Shown in pieces: positions 1 to 11,577 of a stretch of 64,000 bases of DNA. The translations under genes were made by a program, and so were the position numbers. The notes under the pieces were generated by a model. It saw nothing but the letters and a program-made list of their open reading frames with translations, was not told the origin of the DNA and ran no database searches. Every line of letters begins with the position of its first letter. The first letter of the stretch is position 1. Source of the DNA: Heloderma charlesbogerti (taxonomy: Eukaryota; Chordata; Lepidosauria; Squamata; Helodermatidae); the NCBI GenBank assembly GCA_026122225.1, contig JANEZZ010001570.1, forward strand, positions 2,232,001-2,296,000. The letters are read 5' to 3'.

Positions 1-145
1 TCATGGCCTCCGCAGGGATGCAAACGGCGTCCCTTTTTTGCCATGATAGGCTACGTAAGTATTTACGTAGCCTATCACAGCAATAATGAAGACATGAATG
101 GCGGCTGCAGACGCAGATGCCATTCGCAAAGCAGCGCAAAGTTTC
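1..145. mobile_element. Palindromic hAT-like element, outer copy, left part (cut by window start)
   Basis: This is the left piece of an element split by a second insertion. It holds the family palindrome (arms GATAGGCTACGTAA and its complement, near 44-79) and a GCCATT/AATGGC inverted pair. The sequence resumes at 721 after the inner copy. GCGCAAA occurs on both sides of the inner insertion (135-141 and 721-727), which fits a target duplication. Confidence 0.6.
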
Positions 146-720
146 TAGGGATGTACGGAAGTCACTTACCTGGTCTCGCAGCTTGCTTCGCGGTGGGGGG
201 AAGGTGCTTCGCTTCTCCCCCCGAAGTTCAGGCCAGGGGGAGGCTTCCCGCCTCGCCCGGCCGAAATTCAGGCCGGGGGGGAGGCTTCCCGCCTCGCCCG
301 GCCGAAATTCAGGCCGGGGAGAAGCACCCCGTCTCCCCGGCCGCGAACTTCAAAAGGAAAAAAAAAAGCCTCGTGATAGGCTACGTAACGATTTACGTAG
401 CCTATCATGGCTAGATCTGCAAAGTCAGCCATGATAGGCTACGTTAATCGTTATGTAGCCTATCACAGGGGCGTTTTTATTTTTTTAAACTTTTCTTGTA
501 ATGGCGGTGGCGGCAGCCGGTCGAAAGACCAGCTGCCGCCCCTGCCCCTGACGAAGACCTGCTGAACCGCTGCCGGGACCCGCCGCCGGGAGCAACATTC
601 GTAAAAGGTAAGTCCCATCCCGGGGGGGGGGCAGAGAATTTCTCCCCGAACCTTCGGAGGACCGAATGTGTTGGCACTCAGCCCCCCGAAGTTTCGGGGA
701 GAAATTCTCCCCCATCCCTA
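146..720 (+). mobile_element. Palindromic hAT-like nonautonomous element, inner copy (short form)
   Basis: It begins TAGGGATGTACGGAAG and ends CCCCCATCCCTA, giving inverted ends TAGGGATG/CATCCCTA. Inside are only two of the family's palindrome modules (about 373-407 and 427-465). They are followed by a GC-rich hairpin (GGCAGCCGGTC, then GAAA, then its near complement, about 509-540). A long subterminal hairpin at about 630-710 is built from GAGAATTTCTCCCCGAA and its inverse. Consensus donor-like sequences face outward: CACTTACCTG near the left end and AAAAGGTAAGT at about 603-611. The copy is nested in an older relative. The GCGCAAA duplication is offset by about 4 bp from the left TIR, so the exact left end is uncertain. 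Confidence 0.75.
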
Positions 721-871
721 GCGCAAACGGCACCAGGTAAGTGTTCCATTTCGCGTGCCTTTCGCAGGGTGGTGGGGTGGGGGGCTTCGTTCTGCCACGG
801 ATTTCGGGGGGGCTGAATGCACTGGCATTCGGCCTCACTGAGATCTGTGGCGGAATTCTCCAACATCCCTA
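721..871. mobile_element. Palindromic hAT-like element, outer copy, right part
   Basis: This continues the element interrupted at 145. It contains CACCAGGTAAGTG (a donor-like motif) and an inverted pair around TGAATGCACTGGCATTCGG. It ends GGAATTCTCCAACATCCCTA, matching the right TIR of the family. The GAATGC..GCATTCGG pair resembles the subfamily copy at 25.6 kb. Confidence 0.6.
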
Positions 872-2534
872 GCTACAGGTTATTCACTCAAGGCTGTGCT
901 TTCACTTCAGTAAAAGTAAGGTTGAAGACATGGAAATAAATAAAGCATATATTTTCAGTCATGCTGTGCAGAAAAATCCTAAAGCATGTTACTCAGAAGT
1001 AAGTCCCAGCCTGAATGTTGAAGATTTATATTAAGTTTTATTGTTATATAATATTATATATTATTACTAATAATACTAGGCTTTTGGGAATGAATTCTAG
1101 ACCTCTTTTTGATATAAGATTGATGATACAATATAGAAATGTAAGGTTGTATACTATATTGTAAGATTGTTAAGGTTATAGATATAGTCTTTAAATAAGA
1201 ATGACATTGGAGACCGGGTGTGTGTGTGTTGGAGCTTAAATTCAACTCATTAGGGAAGAGGGAGAGGGAGGGGGGAGGAAGGGGGAAGGAATGTTCTTCT
1301 TTTTTCTCTGCTTCCTTCCCTCCTCCCTTTTCCCTTTATTTTCTTCTCTTTCTTTTTTCTTCTCTTTTTGTTATTGTGGTGTCCTCATCAGAATATTGTA
1401 TTGCTGGGAAACTGAAGCACTGATGAGGTTGTTGGTAATTTTGGTGCTATTTCATTCATTTAAAAGAAATAAAAATATATTCAAAAAAATAAAAATAAAA
1501 TGTGCATATACACGCAAAGAAGAAGAAGTAAGTCCCAGTATGTTCAATGGGATTTACTCCCTCGTAGGTGAGTGCAGGATTGCACCCTTAGTAAAGCACA
1601 ATAGATACTAATTAGAACACAAGTGCTACACTTCCGAAGAAAAGCAGGAGTCAATAGTTACTTAGCATGATGCTGTTATTCAACCATCTGAATGGAACAA
1701 TAAGGTAAACTGTTTGTAAAGATTGCCACTTTACAGCCTAACAAGATTAATTCTCATATTCAAAACATAATAAAGTAGATTAAAAAATTGAACTTAAATT
1801 GAATTGGTGATATTTGCTATTCTACAGGGGGAAAAATCCTCTAACATCTTATTCTCAGTATAAAAACCTATGTGAACTTGATACAATAGGACTCTTATCA
1901 GTTTCCTTTATAAAAACAAAACAGCCCTCAGCACAAGAATGAAGAAGTAAAAGGCACAATGCAATTCATTAGTTTTGAATCAAGTAAGATAAAGATGGCA
2001 ATGGAATATTTGAAAAAATACAAAAGAAGAAACGTAATTCAAATTAAATACACATGAAAAGTCCATTTTTGTAATTCCTTTCTGTAAGCAAGACTACCAT
2101 AGTTCATCAATTCTGTTTAGTTTTATATTAATCATTGCAACAAAAGTGAGCTAATAATATCAAGCCCATGGGTTCGGTTCCAAGCTGCCCTAAGTAGTGC
2201 TTACCCATTTTATTGGGAGAGATTATAGCTTAATAATAAAGCATAAGGTCAACTTGATCCTCAGTGCAAGAGTCCACAAATGGAGTCTTGGTTTACTAGC
2301 CAATTATTTAATAGCCAATTATTTTTGGTTGCTATCAACGTCTGCACTCCCCTAAGTCCTCTCTAGTTTGTACAAAAGAACATGAGAAATAGGTACAGTC
2401 TTCTGTAACTTGAGCTAGGGTACGGAGAAAGTATAGCACACTAGTCAAAATAGGTACTTCATTCTCACTGCAGAAACATCAGTTAAGAATAATTTCCTTC
2501 CTGCTAGAGGAGTAGCCCTAGTAGGAATCAGTTT
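872..2534. other. AT-rich non-coding sequence, probably PUDP intron 1 or flank
   Basis: No exon is recognised. It holds a purine-rich run (about 1,254-1,291) directly followed by a pyrimidine-rich run (about 1,292-1,370). Partial copies of the short MITE with the AGTAAGTCCCA core lie near 975-1,015 and 1,525-1,590. Confidence 0.5.
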
Positions 2535-2678
2535 CTCTAAACTTTTAGAGTTTTTAATAAATGGCATTTAATCTCTGTATACTGTATTTTTAATGTTTTA
2601 AATCTTTGTAAAGCATCCCAATAGCTTTCGCTATTGAGCAGTATAGAAATGTAAATAATAATAATAATAATAATAATG
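2535..2678 (+). mobile_element. L2-clade LINE 3' end with (AAT)n tail
   Basis: The tail contains CCAATAGCTTTCGCTATTGA, then GCAGTATAGAAATGTAA and an (AAT)n run at about 2,654-2,678. This terminal hairpin-like sequence recurs at about 6,050, 13,100 and 53,840 and marks the 3' end of this LINE group. Confidence 0.65.
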
Positions 2679-3734
2679 CATAAGTCAACACTTGCGTGAC
2701 ATTATTACCGCTTCCTAATGCAATAGAAAATTTAGCAGTGCTAAAAAGGGGGCTATTTTGCTTGAAAACAAGGCACACACTCCCAGCATGCCATTTTAAA
2801 AGAAGCCCATGGCTTTATTGCCACTGCCACCGAATTTCCTATTGCACTAGCAAGCACTACTGATGTTGCACAAGCACTGCTTTACACTAGTGCCATGTCA
2901 ATAGCAGTAGCACAGAAAGACCGTTGGATCATTCCCACACACAACTATAATCTTATTATCAACAAATTGCTACTTTTTGGCAACTGCTTTATTCCTAAGT
3001 AAAGTCCCTACACAAACAGCTACTTTTCATACTGTTGAACATAGATCTAAAACAAGTGGTCCCAATTGTCCCAATCAGGACTCCAAAAATGGTTTACTAT
3101 TATTTGATCAAATAGATGCTGTCAGATGTTGTCTATTTTTCAAACAAGTCTCTGCACATTAAAGCATATATAACTCATTCAAAACAACAATCTAAAGTCA
3201 CTACTGCCAGATGGTAAAACGACAAATGAAAAAAAAAATACCATCTCCCCTTAGTTTTTCTAGTCTTCATATGAACCTTGTACTCTGAATTCCAAGTGAG
3301 CCTGTACAATGTTACCAAACATTTTACACTATGCTGCCATCCACAACTATAAAACTAATTGCACCAGTTTGTCACTAGACTGAAAGGCGATACATTTCAG
3401 ACTACTCCCCCACCCCAATGGAATTTATCTCCATTCACTTATCTGTGTTGCAGAAAAGGAACTTTGTTGGTCTGTAGCACTCCATTCCCCCAAAACACCC
3501 AACAAGTGCTATGATAGCTTATGAGACTTTTTAGTGTGACAGTAACATGTTTACACTACCTTACCATTCCACCTTCTTTCCAAATTGCCGGTGTCAGTTT
3601 CACGGATCCATTTAAATAACTGGATTAACCACACATTCCACAATTCCCAAAAGTTGTGAAAAAGAAGGAAAGAAAAAGGAATACATCGGTACGTACGTTT
3701 TTCTGAAAATTCCAGCATTTATTTGGCATTTTGC
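2679..3734. other. Non-coding sequence without a recognised element
   Basis: I see no splice-flanked coding exon and no clear repeat in this stretch. Confidence 0.4.
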
Positions 3735-4015
3735 TTTATTCATGCACGCCATGGTGAAAACCCTCCCAAGGGAAGCTACGTTCACTCCCTCCCTGCAGTC
3801 CTTCTGCCAGCAGGCAAAGACCACTTTATTCAAGAAGGCCTGTGGCATGTAAGTGGGTCTGTTGGGTCAGGTGCTGTTTTTAATTATTTTTTTTCTGTAA
3901 TTATTATGCATGTATTGGATTTTAATGTATTGTTTTAATCAATTGTAACTGTGTAAACCACTTTGAGTGGCATTTTTTGGTAGAAAGGTGGGATACAAAT
4001 AAAAAATAAAAAAAC
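3735..4015 (+). mobile_element. LINE 3'-terminal fragment (second LINE group)
   Basis: It contains the stretch GGCAAAGACCACTTTATTCA, then AAGTGGGTCTGTTGGGT, and ends AGAAAGGTGGGATACAAATAAA. The same arrangement is found at about 51,095-51,395, so the two are copies of one LINE family. Coding capacity is lost. Confidence 0.6.
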
Positions 4016-4675
4016 AAATATATATGTATGTATAAGAGTAATTGTAGAAGAGACTAGCATTCTCCCCTCTGTGAAAAAAAGCAAGTTATTAAAGTAACCT
4101 ATCACCACACATGTATTAAGAATCAAATGTTCACTTTTGTTTTCTCTGCGATGCACACAAAATCAGCTATGTTTCTTAAAAACTATGACACAGAACATCA
4201 AAACTTAAAATTTAGTTATCCCTACTCCCTTGGGGGTGTGCTTCACAGTAAAGTATGCTCCACTTTTAAGTTGTCTAACTAAACCTTGTTGCATATGTAT
4301 TACAGAAATCAGACTTTGAACAGAATTTTAGTACAGCATATTAGAATTCCAATAAACGTGCACGATAGTTAATGAACTATTAAGTTTTCAGTAAAAAATC
4401 CATTGTGTTTACAAAGGAAAGTGGGGTGGGGGGGAGATAATATGCCATGTTTTCCCAACTCTGCACAATCAAGCAGCAGTATCCAAGGTGTCATTACGCA
4501 AAATCAAATACCAGTACTGGAGTTCAGCCAAATCTGTCCATTGTGCTAGCAATTGCACAAGTGTAATGTACAACCAGTTGCTAAATGGACTGCACACACA
4601 AAATGCGCAATGGGATGCACAACGGATTGCATAATCATAATGTGCAACTGGCTGCACAAGTGTTCCATTCGTAGA
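4016..4675. other. Non-coding sequence with a degenerate GCACAA-rich patch
   Basis: No gene is seen. Positions about 4,530-4,670 hold repeated GCACAA/TTGTGC-like words (for example TTGCACAAGTGTAATGTACA), possibly an old MITE. I cannot assign a family. Confidence 0.3.
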
Positions 4676-6102
4676 CAAGGCCCTTGAGCGGGTGGTTGTC
4701 AGCCAGCTCCAGACACTCTTGGATAAGACAGATTATCTGGTTCCATTTCAGTCAGGGTTCAGGTCTCGTTGCCCTATACGATGACCTATGCTGGGAGAGA
4801 GACAGGGAGAGTGTGACCTTGCCGATTCTCCTTGATCTCTCAAAGGCTTTTGATACCATCGACCATAGTATCCTTCTGGGATGATTGTCTGCACTGGGAA
4901 TGAGAGGTACTGCATTGCGGTGGTTTTGCTCCTGCTTGGATGATCAGCTCCAGAAGGTGGTGCTTGCAGAATATTGCTCAGCCCCATGGATTTTCCAGTA
5001 CGGGGTTCCACAGGGGGTGGTTTAATCCCTCATGCTATTCAACATCTACATGAAACCACCGAGTGGGGTCATCCAGAGTTTGAGTGTGTTGTCATCAACA
5101 TGCTGATGACATGCAGCTCTATTTTTCCTTTTCATCTTTATCAGGTGAAGCTGTGGATGCTCTAAATCAGTGTGTGGCTGCGACAATGGACTGCATGAGG
5201 GCTAATAAACTGAAATTCAGTCAAGACTGAGATGCTGTTAGTGGGTAGTTCTTCTGAACGGATGGAGGGTGTTACCTGTTCTGGATGGGATTGCACTCCC
5301 CCTGAAGGAGCAGGTCCATAGCTTGGGGTTTCTCCTGGAGCCATCTTTGTCAAGTGAGGCTCAGGTGGCATCAGTGGCATGGAATGCCTTCTACCAACTT
5401 TGGCTGGTGGCCCAGTTATGTCAGTACTTGGACAGGGATAACTTGGCTTCAGTTGTCTATGCTCTGGTAACCTCCAAGTTAGACTACGGCAGGGCGCGCT
5501 ATGTGGGTTGCCTTTGAAGACAGTTCAGAAACTGCAGCTCATGCAAAACATGGTGGCCTGATTGATAACAGGACAAGACAGTCCAAACTGGCTGCCTGTA
5601 TTTCCCAGCCCAATTCAAGGTGCTTGTTTTGACCTATAAAATCTTACATAGCTTGGGATCACAATACCTGATGGAGAACCTCTCCCAGCATGAACCTAAC
5701 CGTATACTATATTCATAATCTAAGGCCCTCCACCAGGTACCTCCTCAAAGGGAGGCTCAGAAGGCAGCAACAAGTAAGAATGCCTTCTCAGGGGTTCTCC
5801 CACAATTATGGAATGATCTCCATGATGAGGCCTGCCTGGCACCAAGATCGTTATTTTTTTGGTGGCAGTTTAAGACTTTCCTCTTCTCTCAGGCATTTGG
5901 CAACATACAATCAGGTCCTGGATTTTATTTATTGTCGATTGTTTAAAATGGTTTGGGATATATGCATGTCTCTGTGTATGTTGTCTATTTATATATTTGT
6001 ATGTAAATAGCTTCTATAATGTATTTTTAAGGTTTTAATCCTTGTAAATTGCCCAGAGAACTTTGGCTATCGGGCAGTATAAAAATGTAATGAATGAATG
6101 TT
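4676..6102 (+). mobile_element. L2-clade LINE fragment, reverse transcriptase to 3' end, decayed
   Basis: Conceptual translation in shifting frames gives reverse-transcriptase pieces. LLDLSKAFDTIDHSILL lies near 4,830-4,880, a degenerate palm region follows near 5,040-5,110, and SKLDYG lies near 5,475. It ends TGCCCAGAGAACTTTGGCTA, then GGGCAGTATAAAAATGTAA and (ATGA)n. Several frameshifts and stops break the frame, so it is an inactive 5'-truncated copy. It is closely related to the longer minus-strand LINE at 53.8-59.2 kb. Confidence 0.85.
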
Positions 6103-6239
6103 CACACTGCCCAATTAGAATGGAAAGGGCTATAACTAGGAAAACCAAGACCTTAGGGCAGATTTTCCCTGATTGAAGTACAGCCCCCTTTTCAAAATGA
6201 GTTCTAGACAATGTATTTCACTGGCATAGACATGACCCA

Positions 6240-6560
6240 TTTAGCACGTAACGCCCACTTCCGGGGTTAAACAACCCAGGAACCGGTGTGGCCGCATGGG
6301 AGCAAGCAAGAGCACTGTCTCCTGCCCACTCACCACTTCCTCTTTCCGAAACAACCAATGAATTTGTTATCATGACATCTGAACCTGGAAGTCTTGTTTA
6401 GGTGTTAAACCCAGCGTTTCAGGTGCAGATATCACAATAACAACCAAGGAATGGGTTGGTTCCTGGATTGTTGATTGAAAGCGGAAGCAACAAGTGCAAA
6501 GGAGGCTGTGAGCTCGCTCGCTGACATGTGGCCATGCCTATGAGTTAAACAACACATAGT
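6240..6560. repeat. Candidate foldback/MITE element (GGTTAAACAACCC type)
   Basis: It contains GGGGTTAAACAACCCAGGAA near the left side and AGTTAAACAACACA at the right, with CATGACATCTGAACCTGG in between. The words GGTTAAACAACCC and ACATCTGAAC also occur in the large inverted repeat at 15,118-15,385, so the two are probably related. Boundaries are uncertain. Confidence 0.4.
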
Positions 6561-7460
6561 TTGCCATAATGTGTGAACTAGGTCAATAACTTCCTCCTCT
6601 GTCTAAAGGGCTAGAAACCAGGAGATTAAAGAATGAAAGTCCATCAGAAAGAAATAATAAACACAGAATGGAAGGTGGAACAAAAGTGTCAAGTTTGCAA
6701 AACAAAACATAGGAAGAAATCAGAAATTAGTTTTGATTAAGAAGGGGGATGCTGGCCAGGTACAAACAGCAACTAAATAAAAGACTGCTAAGGGGGAAAA
6801 GCGGAACCGTTAGCAGTTGCAGCATGGAAAGAAGGAAGTAGGAACATAAGGCAATGAGAACGGAAGAACATGGCCTTTTCAATCTGCATCGTAGCTGAGA
6901 AGTGTGAGAGCTGTAACTTTGGTACAAAAGTAAAAAACTACTAGGAGGTGAACAATATTTTTTCAACACATGCATCAGTGTAAAATTCACCATAAATCAA
7001 AATATCCTGACACCTCAGGCCTGGAGAAAAGTTCTTGCAAATCTAGCAGTCTCCCGAGCATATTTTGCTAAACCACAAACTCCTTAACCTACATACAAAT
7101 AAAAACACCACACTGAAGTTGTGAAAGCGCTCAGGACAGTTAAAGGCTAAAAAGTTCTGTAACTTAGGTATATATACCTTAAAGTCATTCATGGCATCCT
7201 AATGTGCCTGTGTATTTGAAGATCAGGGACGTGGGTGGAAAATTTTCCATTTACAAATTCATAAGTAAAAATGTGTGGATGTCAATTTCAAATACAATAT
7301 TAGGCAAGTTTGTCAGTTTAAGAGTTGTAATTAATGTTTTTTCAAGTGATTATCCCTAGCAAGTAGAGGGAATACATATATATCTCATTGTGAAATGCAA
7401 CCAGAGGCATCATAGATGTAGGCCCACCTGCGCGTGGGCCCCGGATCTTTTTGAGCTGTC
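6561..7460. other. Non-coding sequence, nothing recognised
   Basis: AT-rich sequence without exons or clear repeats. A minus-strand frame at 6,727-6,993 is leucine/serine-rich and has no recognisable family. Confidence 0.4.
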
Positions 7461-7469
7461 CTATTGCCA

Positions 7470-7995
7470 TTTTTTTTTACATTTTCCCATTGACTTACAT
7501 TGGAAAACAAAAACGGCCATAACGTTTTGAGTTTGTAGGATAAACACATGGAATTTGGAAGCTTGGTAGGCCCCATGCAGCTGAGTGAATATACGAAATT
7601 TCAGGCAGTTAGGCTTAGTGGGTTTTGTGCTAATCACAGGTAAAACGTGCTATTTTCAAGAAAATGTGCCAAAGCAAAGAGCTGTATTTTTTTGTGCTTC
7701 CACATATGTACATGGAATTTGGGGACCTGGCAGACCCTACAGAGATGACTGAGCCTGCCCAAGTTCAGACAGTTAGGTCCACTGGCTTTTGTGCTAGCCA
7801 CAGGTTAAATTTGCTTTTTCCAAGAAAATTTGTCAAAGTAAAGAGCTATAATTTTTTTGTGCTTCCACATAAATTCATGGAATTTCGAGATCTGGCAGGC
7901 CCTATGGAGCTGACTGAACCTACCAAATTTCAGACAGTTAGGTCCAGTGGCTTTTGCGCTAGCCATGCATAAAGTTTCCTTTTCTCAAAGTCTAA
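7470..7995 (+). repeat. Tandem repeat with a unit of about 164 bp, roughly three copies
   Basis: The phrase CATGGAATTTGG (third copy CATGGAATTTCG) starts at 7,547, 7,711 and 7,876, giving spacings of 164 and 165 bp. CAGGCAGTTAGG/CAGACAGTTAGGTCC, GGCTTTTGTGCTAGCCACAG and AAGAAAAT also recur in register. The units are clearly diverged. It looks like a short satellite or internal tandem repeat of unknown origin. Confidence 0.8.
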
Positions 7996-8890
7996 AACAA
8001 AAAGTAAAAACTGTCAAGCCACCCAGGGGTTTAGGGATCCTAATCAGAAGGTGTTTAATGTGACCATTAGGAGGTCACTATCCCTAATCTCTGGTGTAGG
8101 GGGTTTTTTGAGGTGCAAAAAACCTCCCCCCCCACTGCTTTTCTGCTGTTACATGCCCACTGTTGAGAGCTTGCCTGCAATGAAATTTTGAAGAGGGAGA
8201 AGGAAGAGAAGAAAGAGCTCCACGTGAAATACTGGTATTTCTGATTTTACTGCCCCAAACCGGAACCTTAGGATTCTGCAGATGTTTAGTAGCTTCAGTA
8301 CAACAAAGGATCCAATCAGCCTCCACAAACTTCTTTCCCCCCCTCCACTTTAATTTCTCCTAAACAGATGTAGAACTCAAATAATCCCAAAGGGAGGGTT
8401 AGGACTATGTGACGTCATGATTGAGAAACGCTTTTAAATAGGTTCTACAGTTTTAGAAAAGCTAGAAAAAGCCTTCAGCCACCTCACCTCATAAAGTTCA
8501 TTTAAGTATTTGCAATCCTTACAAACCCTCCACAGCCTCCTAAATTCCTCTGAACCTCTCTGAAAGGAGCCACTTTGCTTAGGGAATTCTCTCTACCCCC
8601 CACCCCCGCGCACATTTCCAATCACTATTCTTCTTTTCTTTTTCCTTCCCCTATCCTGTTCTTTCTTTCTTTCTTTCTCTTCTTTATTCCACCCAGAGCA
8701 TATCTTGGGGAATACTTAAGGATAATTCTCTTTGGCGGGCAAGAGAAGTTCTGAACTGTATTTGACTTTATACAAACAGACAAAAGGGTTGGTTTTTCTC
8801 ATCCTCCTCACTCAAGTCTTTGAGAAAAGTGGGTTCACATGGTCACAGAGAAACAAATCTGGGGCTGTTTTGTTTGTCAGTTGCCATTAT
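7996..8890. other. Non-coding sequence with a (TTTC)n microsatellite
   Basis: No exon is seen. A short (TTTC)n tract lies at about 8,661-8,682 next to pyrimidine-rich sequence. A CRE-like word TGACGTCA occurs at about 8,410 in unremarkable context. Confidence 0.4.
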
Positions 8891-8892
8891 CC

Positions 8893-9102
8893 AGCAATAG
8901 GAAGGGCTGCAGCTCAGTGGTAGAGCGCATGCGTGGCATGCAGAAGGTCCCAGGTTCGATCCCCAGCATCTCCAGGTAGGGCTAGGAAAGAATCCTGCCT
9001 GAAACCCTGGAGAGCCACTGCTGCCAGTCAGTGTCAATAATTCTGCGCTAGATGGACCCAGGGTCTGACTCAGTATAAGGCAGCTTCCTATGTTCCTATG
9101 AA
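8893..9102 (+). mobile_element. tRNA-Ala-derived SINE
   Basis: The head is tRNA-like. GCTGCAGCTCAGTGGTAGAG supplies the A box and GGTTCGATCCC is a perfect B box, within a near-complete tRNA-Ala-like sequence ending CCCCAGCATCTCCA. A non-tRNA body follows (GAATCCTGCCTGAAACCCTG, ACTCAGTATAAGGCAGCTTC). Further copies lie at 14,620-14,795 and 60,990-61,175. The shared body shows this is a SINE, not a functional tRNA gene. Confidence 0.85.
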
Positions 9103-9177
9103 CAGAAAGCTTTAATTTAAAAAATAGGAGTTTTTGGTTTGTTTTTTAAGTGAAGGGGAGATAAATATTGCTAATTT

Positions 9178-9262
9178 ATGCAATCCTATGTATGCCTACT
9201 GAGAAGTCCCATTATGTTTAATGAGGATTACCCTCAGGAAAGTATGCACAGGATTCCAGCAC
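9178..9262. repeat. Short palindromic MITE (CAATCCTAT...AGGATT type)
   Basis: It starts GCAATCCTATGTATGCCTAC and ends ATGCACAGGATT, with GAAGTCCCATTATGTTTAAT between. This common element, often with an ACTTCTGAGTAGACATG half, recurs throughout the window. Confidence 0.6.
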
Positions 9263-9795
9263 AAGTTACTTTTGCAGGGAGGTTTGCACCTTGATGTTCT
9301 GCATGTTTACTCAGAAATAAGTCCTGAGTTTTGAACATGATATTGCAAGCTTAATACAGTGCCTACCCAATTCCATCTAATGAATTAACTACCCTTTCAG
9401 CTCAGTCTGCATATTTTGTCATTTGTGGGTTTGTGTTTTTTTTTGCATGAACTCTCGCTTCATTGGTGAGGGAAAGGCACTTAGTACATGCTCAGAGTTT
9501 CTCCATAACTTAGCCCTAAGTTTGAAAACAGACTCATTGGCTGAATCCTGGTGAAGTCTTGGCACAAATGAAGTTATAGGGAGGAAGATACAATGAGAGC
9601 TTGTGCATTACAAGGAGGAGGTAGAGAGGAGTCACACAAAAGATCTGTTTTGATGAAGTGTTGCTGGAGGATGGTAGGATGAGGAGGGATGGGAACAGAA
9701 TTGGTAGGGGGAGGGGAATAGAATTGGTAGGAGAATGTAAGTGCTCAGTGGTGAAAGAAAAACATTCTGCACATGCTCAGAGGCACTCTATATTT

Positions 9796-9945
9796 AAGAA
9801 CATAAGAAGAACGGTGCTGCATCAGACCAAGGTGCATCTAGTCCACGTTCTGTTCAGACAGTGGCCAACCAGATGCCCACTGGAAACCCACAAGCAGGAC
9901 ATGAGCGCAATAGCACCTTCCCACCCATGTTCCCCTGCTGCTAAC
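9796..9945 (+). repeat. Dispersed repeat (AACATAAGAAGA...CAAGCAGGACAT)
   Basis: It contains AAGAACATAAGAAGAACGGT, then CAGACCAAGGTGCATCTAGT, CAGTGGCCAACCAGATG and CAAGCAGGACATGAG. A minus-strand copy is at about 30,910-31,065. The class is not assigned; it may be SINE- or LINE-derived. Confidence 0.6.
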
Positions 9946-9984
9946 AATGGTGAAATGTAAATAAATTCTAGTAATTCTAAATTT

Positions 9985-10600
9985 GTGTGCATGTATATCC
10001 TTCAGAAACTTTGCAGGTTTCTTGCCTGGGGGACACCTCTAATGACCTGTGCATTTTCATACAAATTTACCCAAAAACTGTTGGGGAAGGGGCGAATGGA
10101 AGGGAAAGCAAATCACTCCCTCCCCCAAATTGGAGAACTCCCCTTCCACATGAACTGCTGCACCTATCCTTCTGAAACTTTGCTGGTTTCTTACTTAGGA
10201 CAACTCTAGGCTGTCTGTAATTTTCAGAACAATGGTCCACAAGGAACATAAGGAGATAAGTATGTCCTCTTTTGGAGACCTCAAAACGTCAAGGCCACCC
10301 TTGCACAAAAACCCTTGTGGCTATCATTCCATAATTTGGCAGACATGATCTCCTCTGATGGGACAATGAATCCTGCATTTTTTATCCACTTCTTCCAAGT
10401 AATAAAAATGTTATTGGCAGTTCCCTTTAAAAGAAAATCAAAATATAAACCCTGCACCTATTTTTTTTTCTGACACTGGGCAGGAGTAATCTCCTTCTAA
10501 GGGGCTACTATGCCTGAAATTATCATCCAGTTCTGACCAAGAGAAAACAGTTACATTTTTTTTTCTAATTTCCCATGGTAGTCAACAGGAAGCATAAAGA
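9985..10600 (+). repeat. Unclassified dispersed repeat, copy A
   Basis: TATCCTTCAGAAACTTTGCA (about 9,998) recurs as TATCCTTCTGAAACTTTGCT (about 10,164), 166 bp apart. Further on are TTGGCAGTTCCCTTTAAAA and CTTCTAAGGGGCTACTATGC. The inverse of these words appears in the same relative order at 50,380-51,080, so this is a dispersed family with internal repetition. No coding capacity is seen. Confidence 0.55.
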
Positions 10601-11059
10601 CTTGTTTTTCCAAACATTGACTCAGGTTTGGTGCTGAGCTGAAGTGGTCCGACTACAAATTGGCCCAAGCAGAAGCAGGATGTTTTCCAAAATGCTGAAT
10701 TGGGGTCTGAGTTGGGGTGGGGGGGTCAGTGCACACTTCTTATGTCTGTCTGAATGTAATCTATACACACACACAAGCACACTACATGCACACACACACA
10801 CCACACACAGACAAGATGTGCGCTTAGACTCGGATATATGTGCAAATTTTTGTTATGGGCCTGTGCCCCGGATCTTTTAAGAACCTAGCAACACCCCTGA
10901 ATGGAACTAATAAGAATGACAGCAAAACTGAAGGTACCCCAACAGTCTCAGTGGAAGAGAGTAGAACTCTCTTAAATAGGTATTAGAGCTGAGAATTGAA
11001 ACAGATGAGTGGTGGTCAGCATATCATGCACAGTTGTTGCTAAAATTAATTAGTGTGTC
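10601..11059. other. Non-coding sequence with (CA)n-like tract
   Basis: An impure CA-rich tract lies at about 10,764-10,812. Nothing else is recognised. Confidence 0.4.
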
Positions 11060-11198
11060 AATAGCTAACAATTTATTTATTATAATAATTTATTATTTAT
11101 ATTTAAACAATATAAGGGAAGTACATGGTATTGTCTTTCAATTTTTACAAGCATCCAAATAAAAACGTCTACATAATGTAACATTTAAATTACATTAT

Positions 11199-11577
11199 GG
11201 GAGCAATCCTAGGATAATTCAGTTTCCTGGCTCCAAGACAGGGCTCCAACCTCGGAGCCAGGAAACCACAGTTATGGCCCTTCCCCTCACAGCCGGCATG
11301 GAGAGAACCACACCAGTTACCTCTCCACACTTGGAAAGTGGAGTGTGGAGATGGTGAAAAGGGGGTGGGGAGGGGACTGAAGCCTATCCCATGGCCACCC
11401 CAATTCCTCCTTCCTTCCCCCTCCAAGCTGCCACTGCTAGTCGGGCAAAATTGCACGTCTAGCTGAAATGCAGGGTGGCTAGAGCTCAGGGGCTAAGATC
11501 ACCTCCGCTGTCCTGCATTTGCTACTCTGCAGCCTCTGAGTTTGGAGGCTGCCAGGTATCCACATATGATTGCACCC
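11199..11577. mobile_element. Harbinger-like MITE (GGGAGCAATCCT...ATTGCACCC)
   Basis: The ends GGGAGCAATCCT and GATTGCACCC are inverted. It is flanked by TAT and TAA, compatible with a 3-bp T-W-A-type target duplication. Internal inverted segments include GGCTCCAAGACAGG and CTCGGAGCCAGGAAACC. Relatives lie at 21,211-21,666, 24,257-24,704 and, truncated, at about 36,522. Confidence 0.6.

Noticed and set aside
8893..8985. Possible tRNA-Ala gene
   Set aside because: The tRNA-like part continues into a body shared with two other loci, so it is a SINE head.
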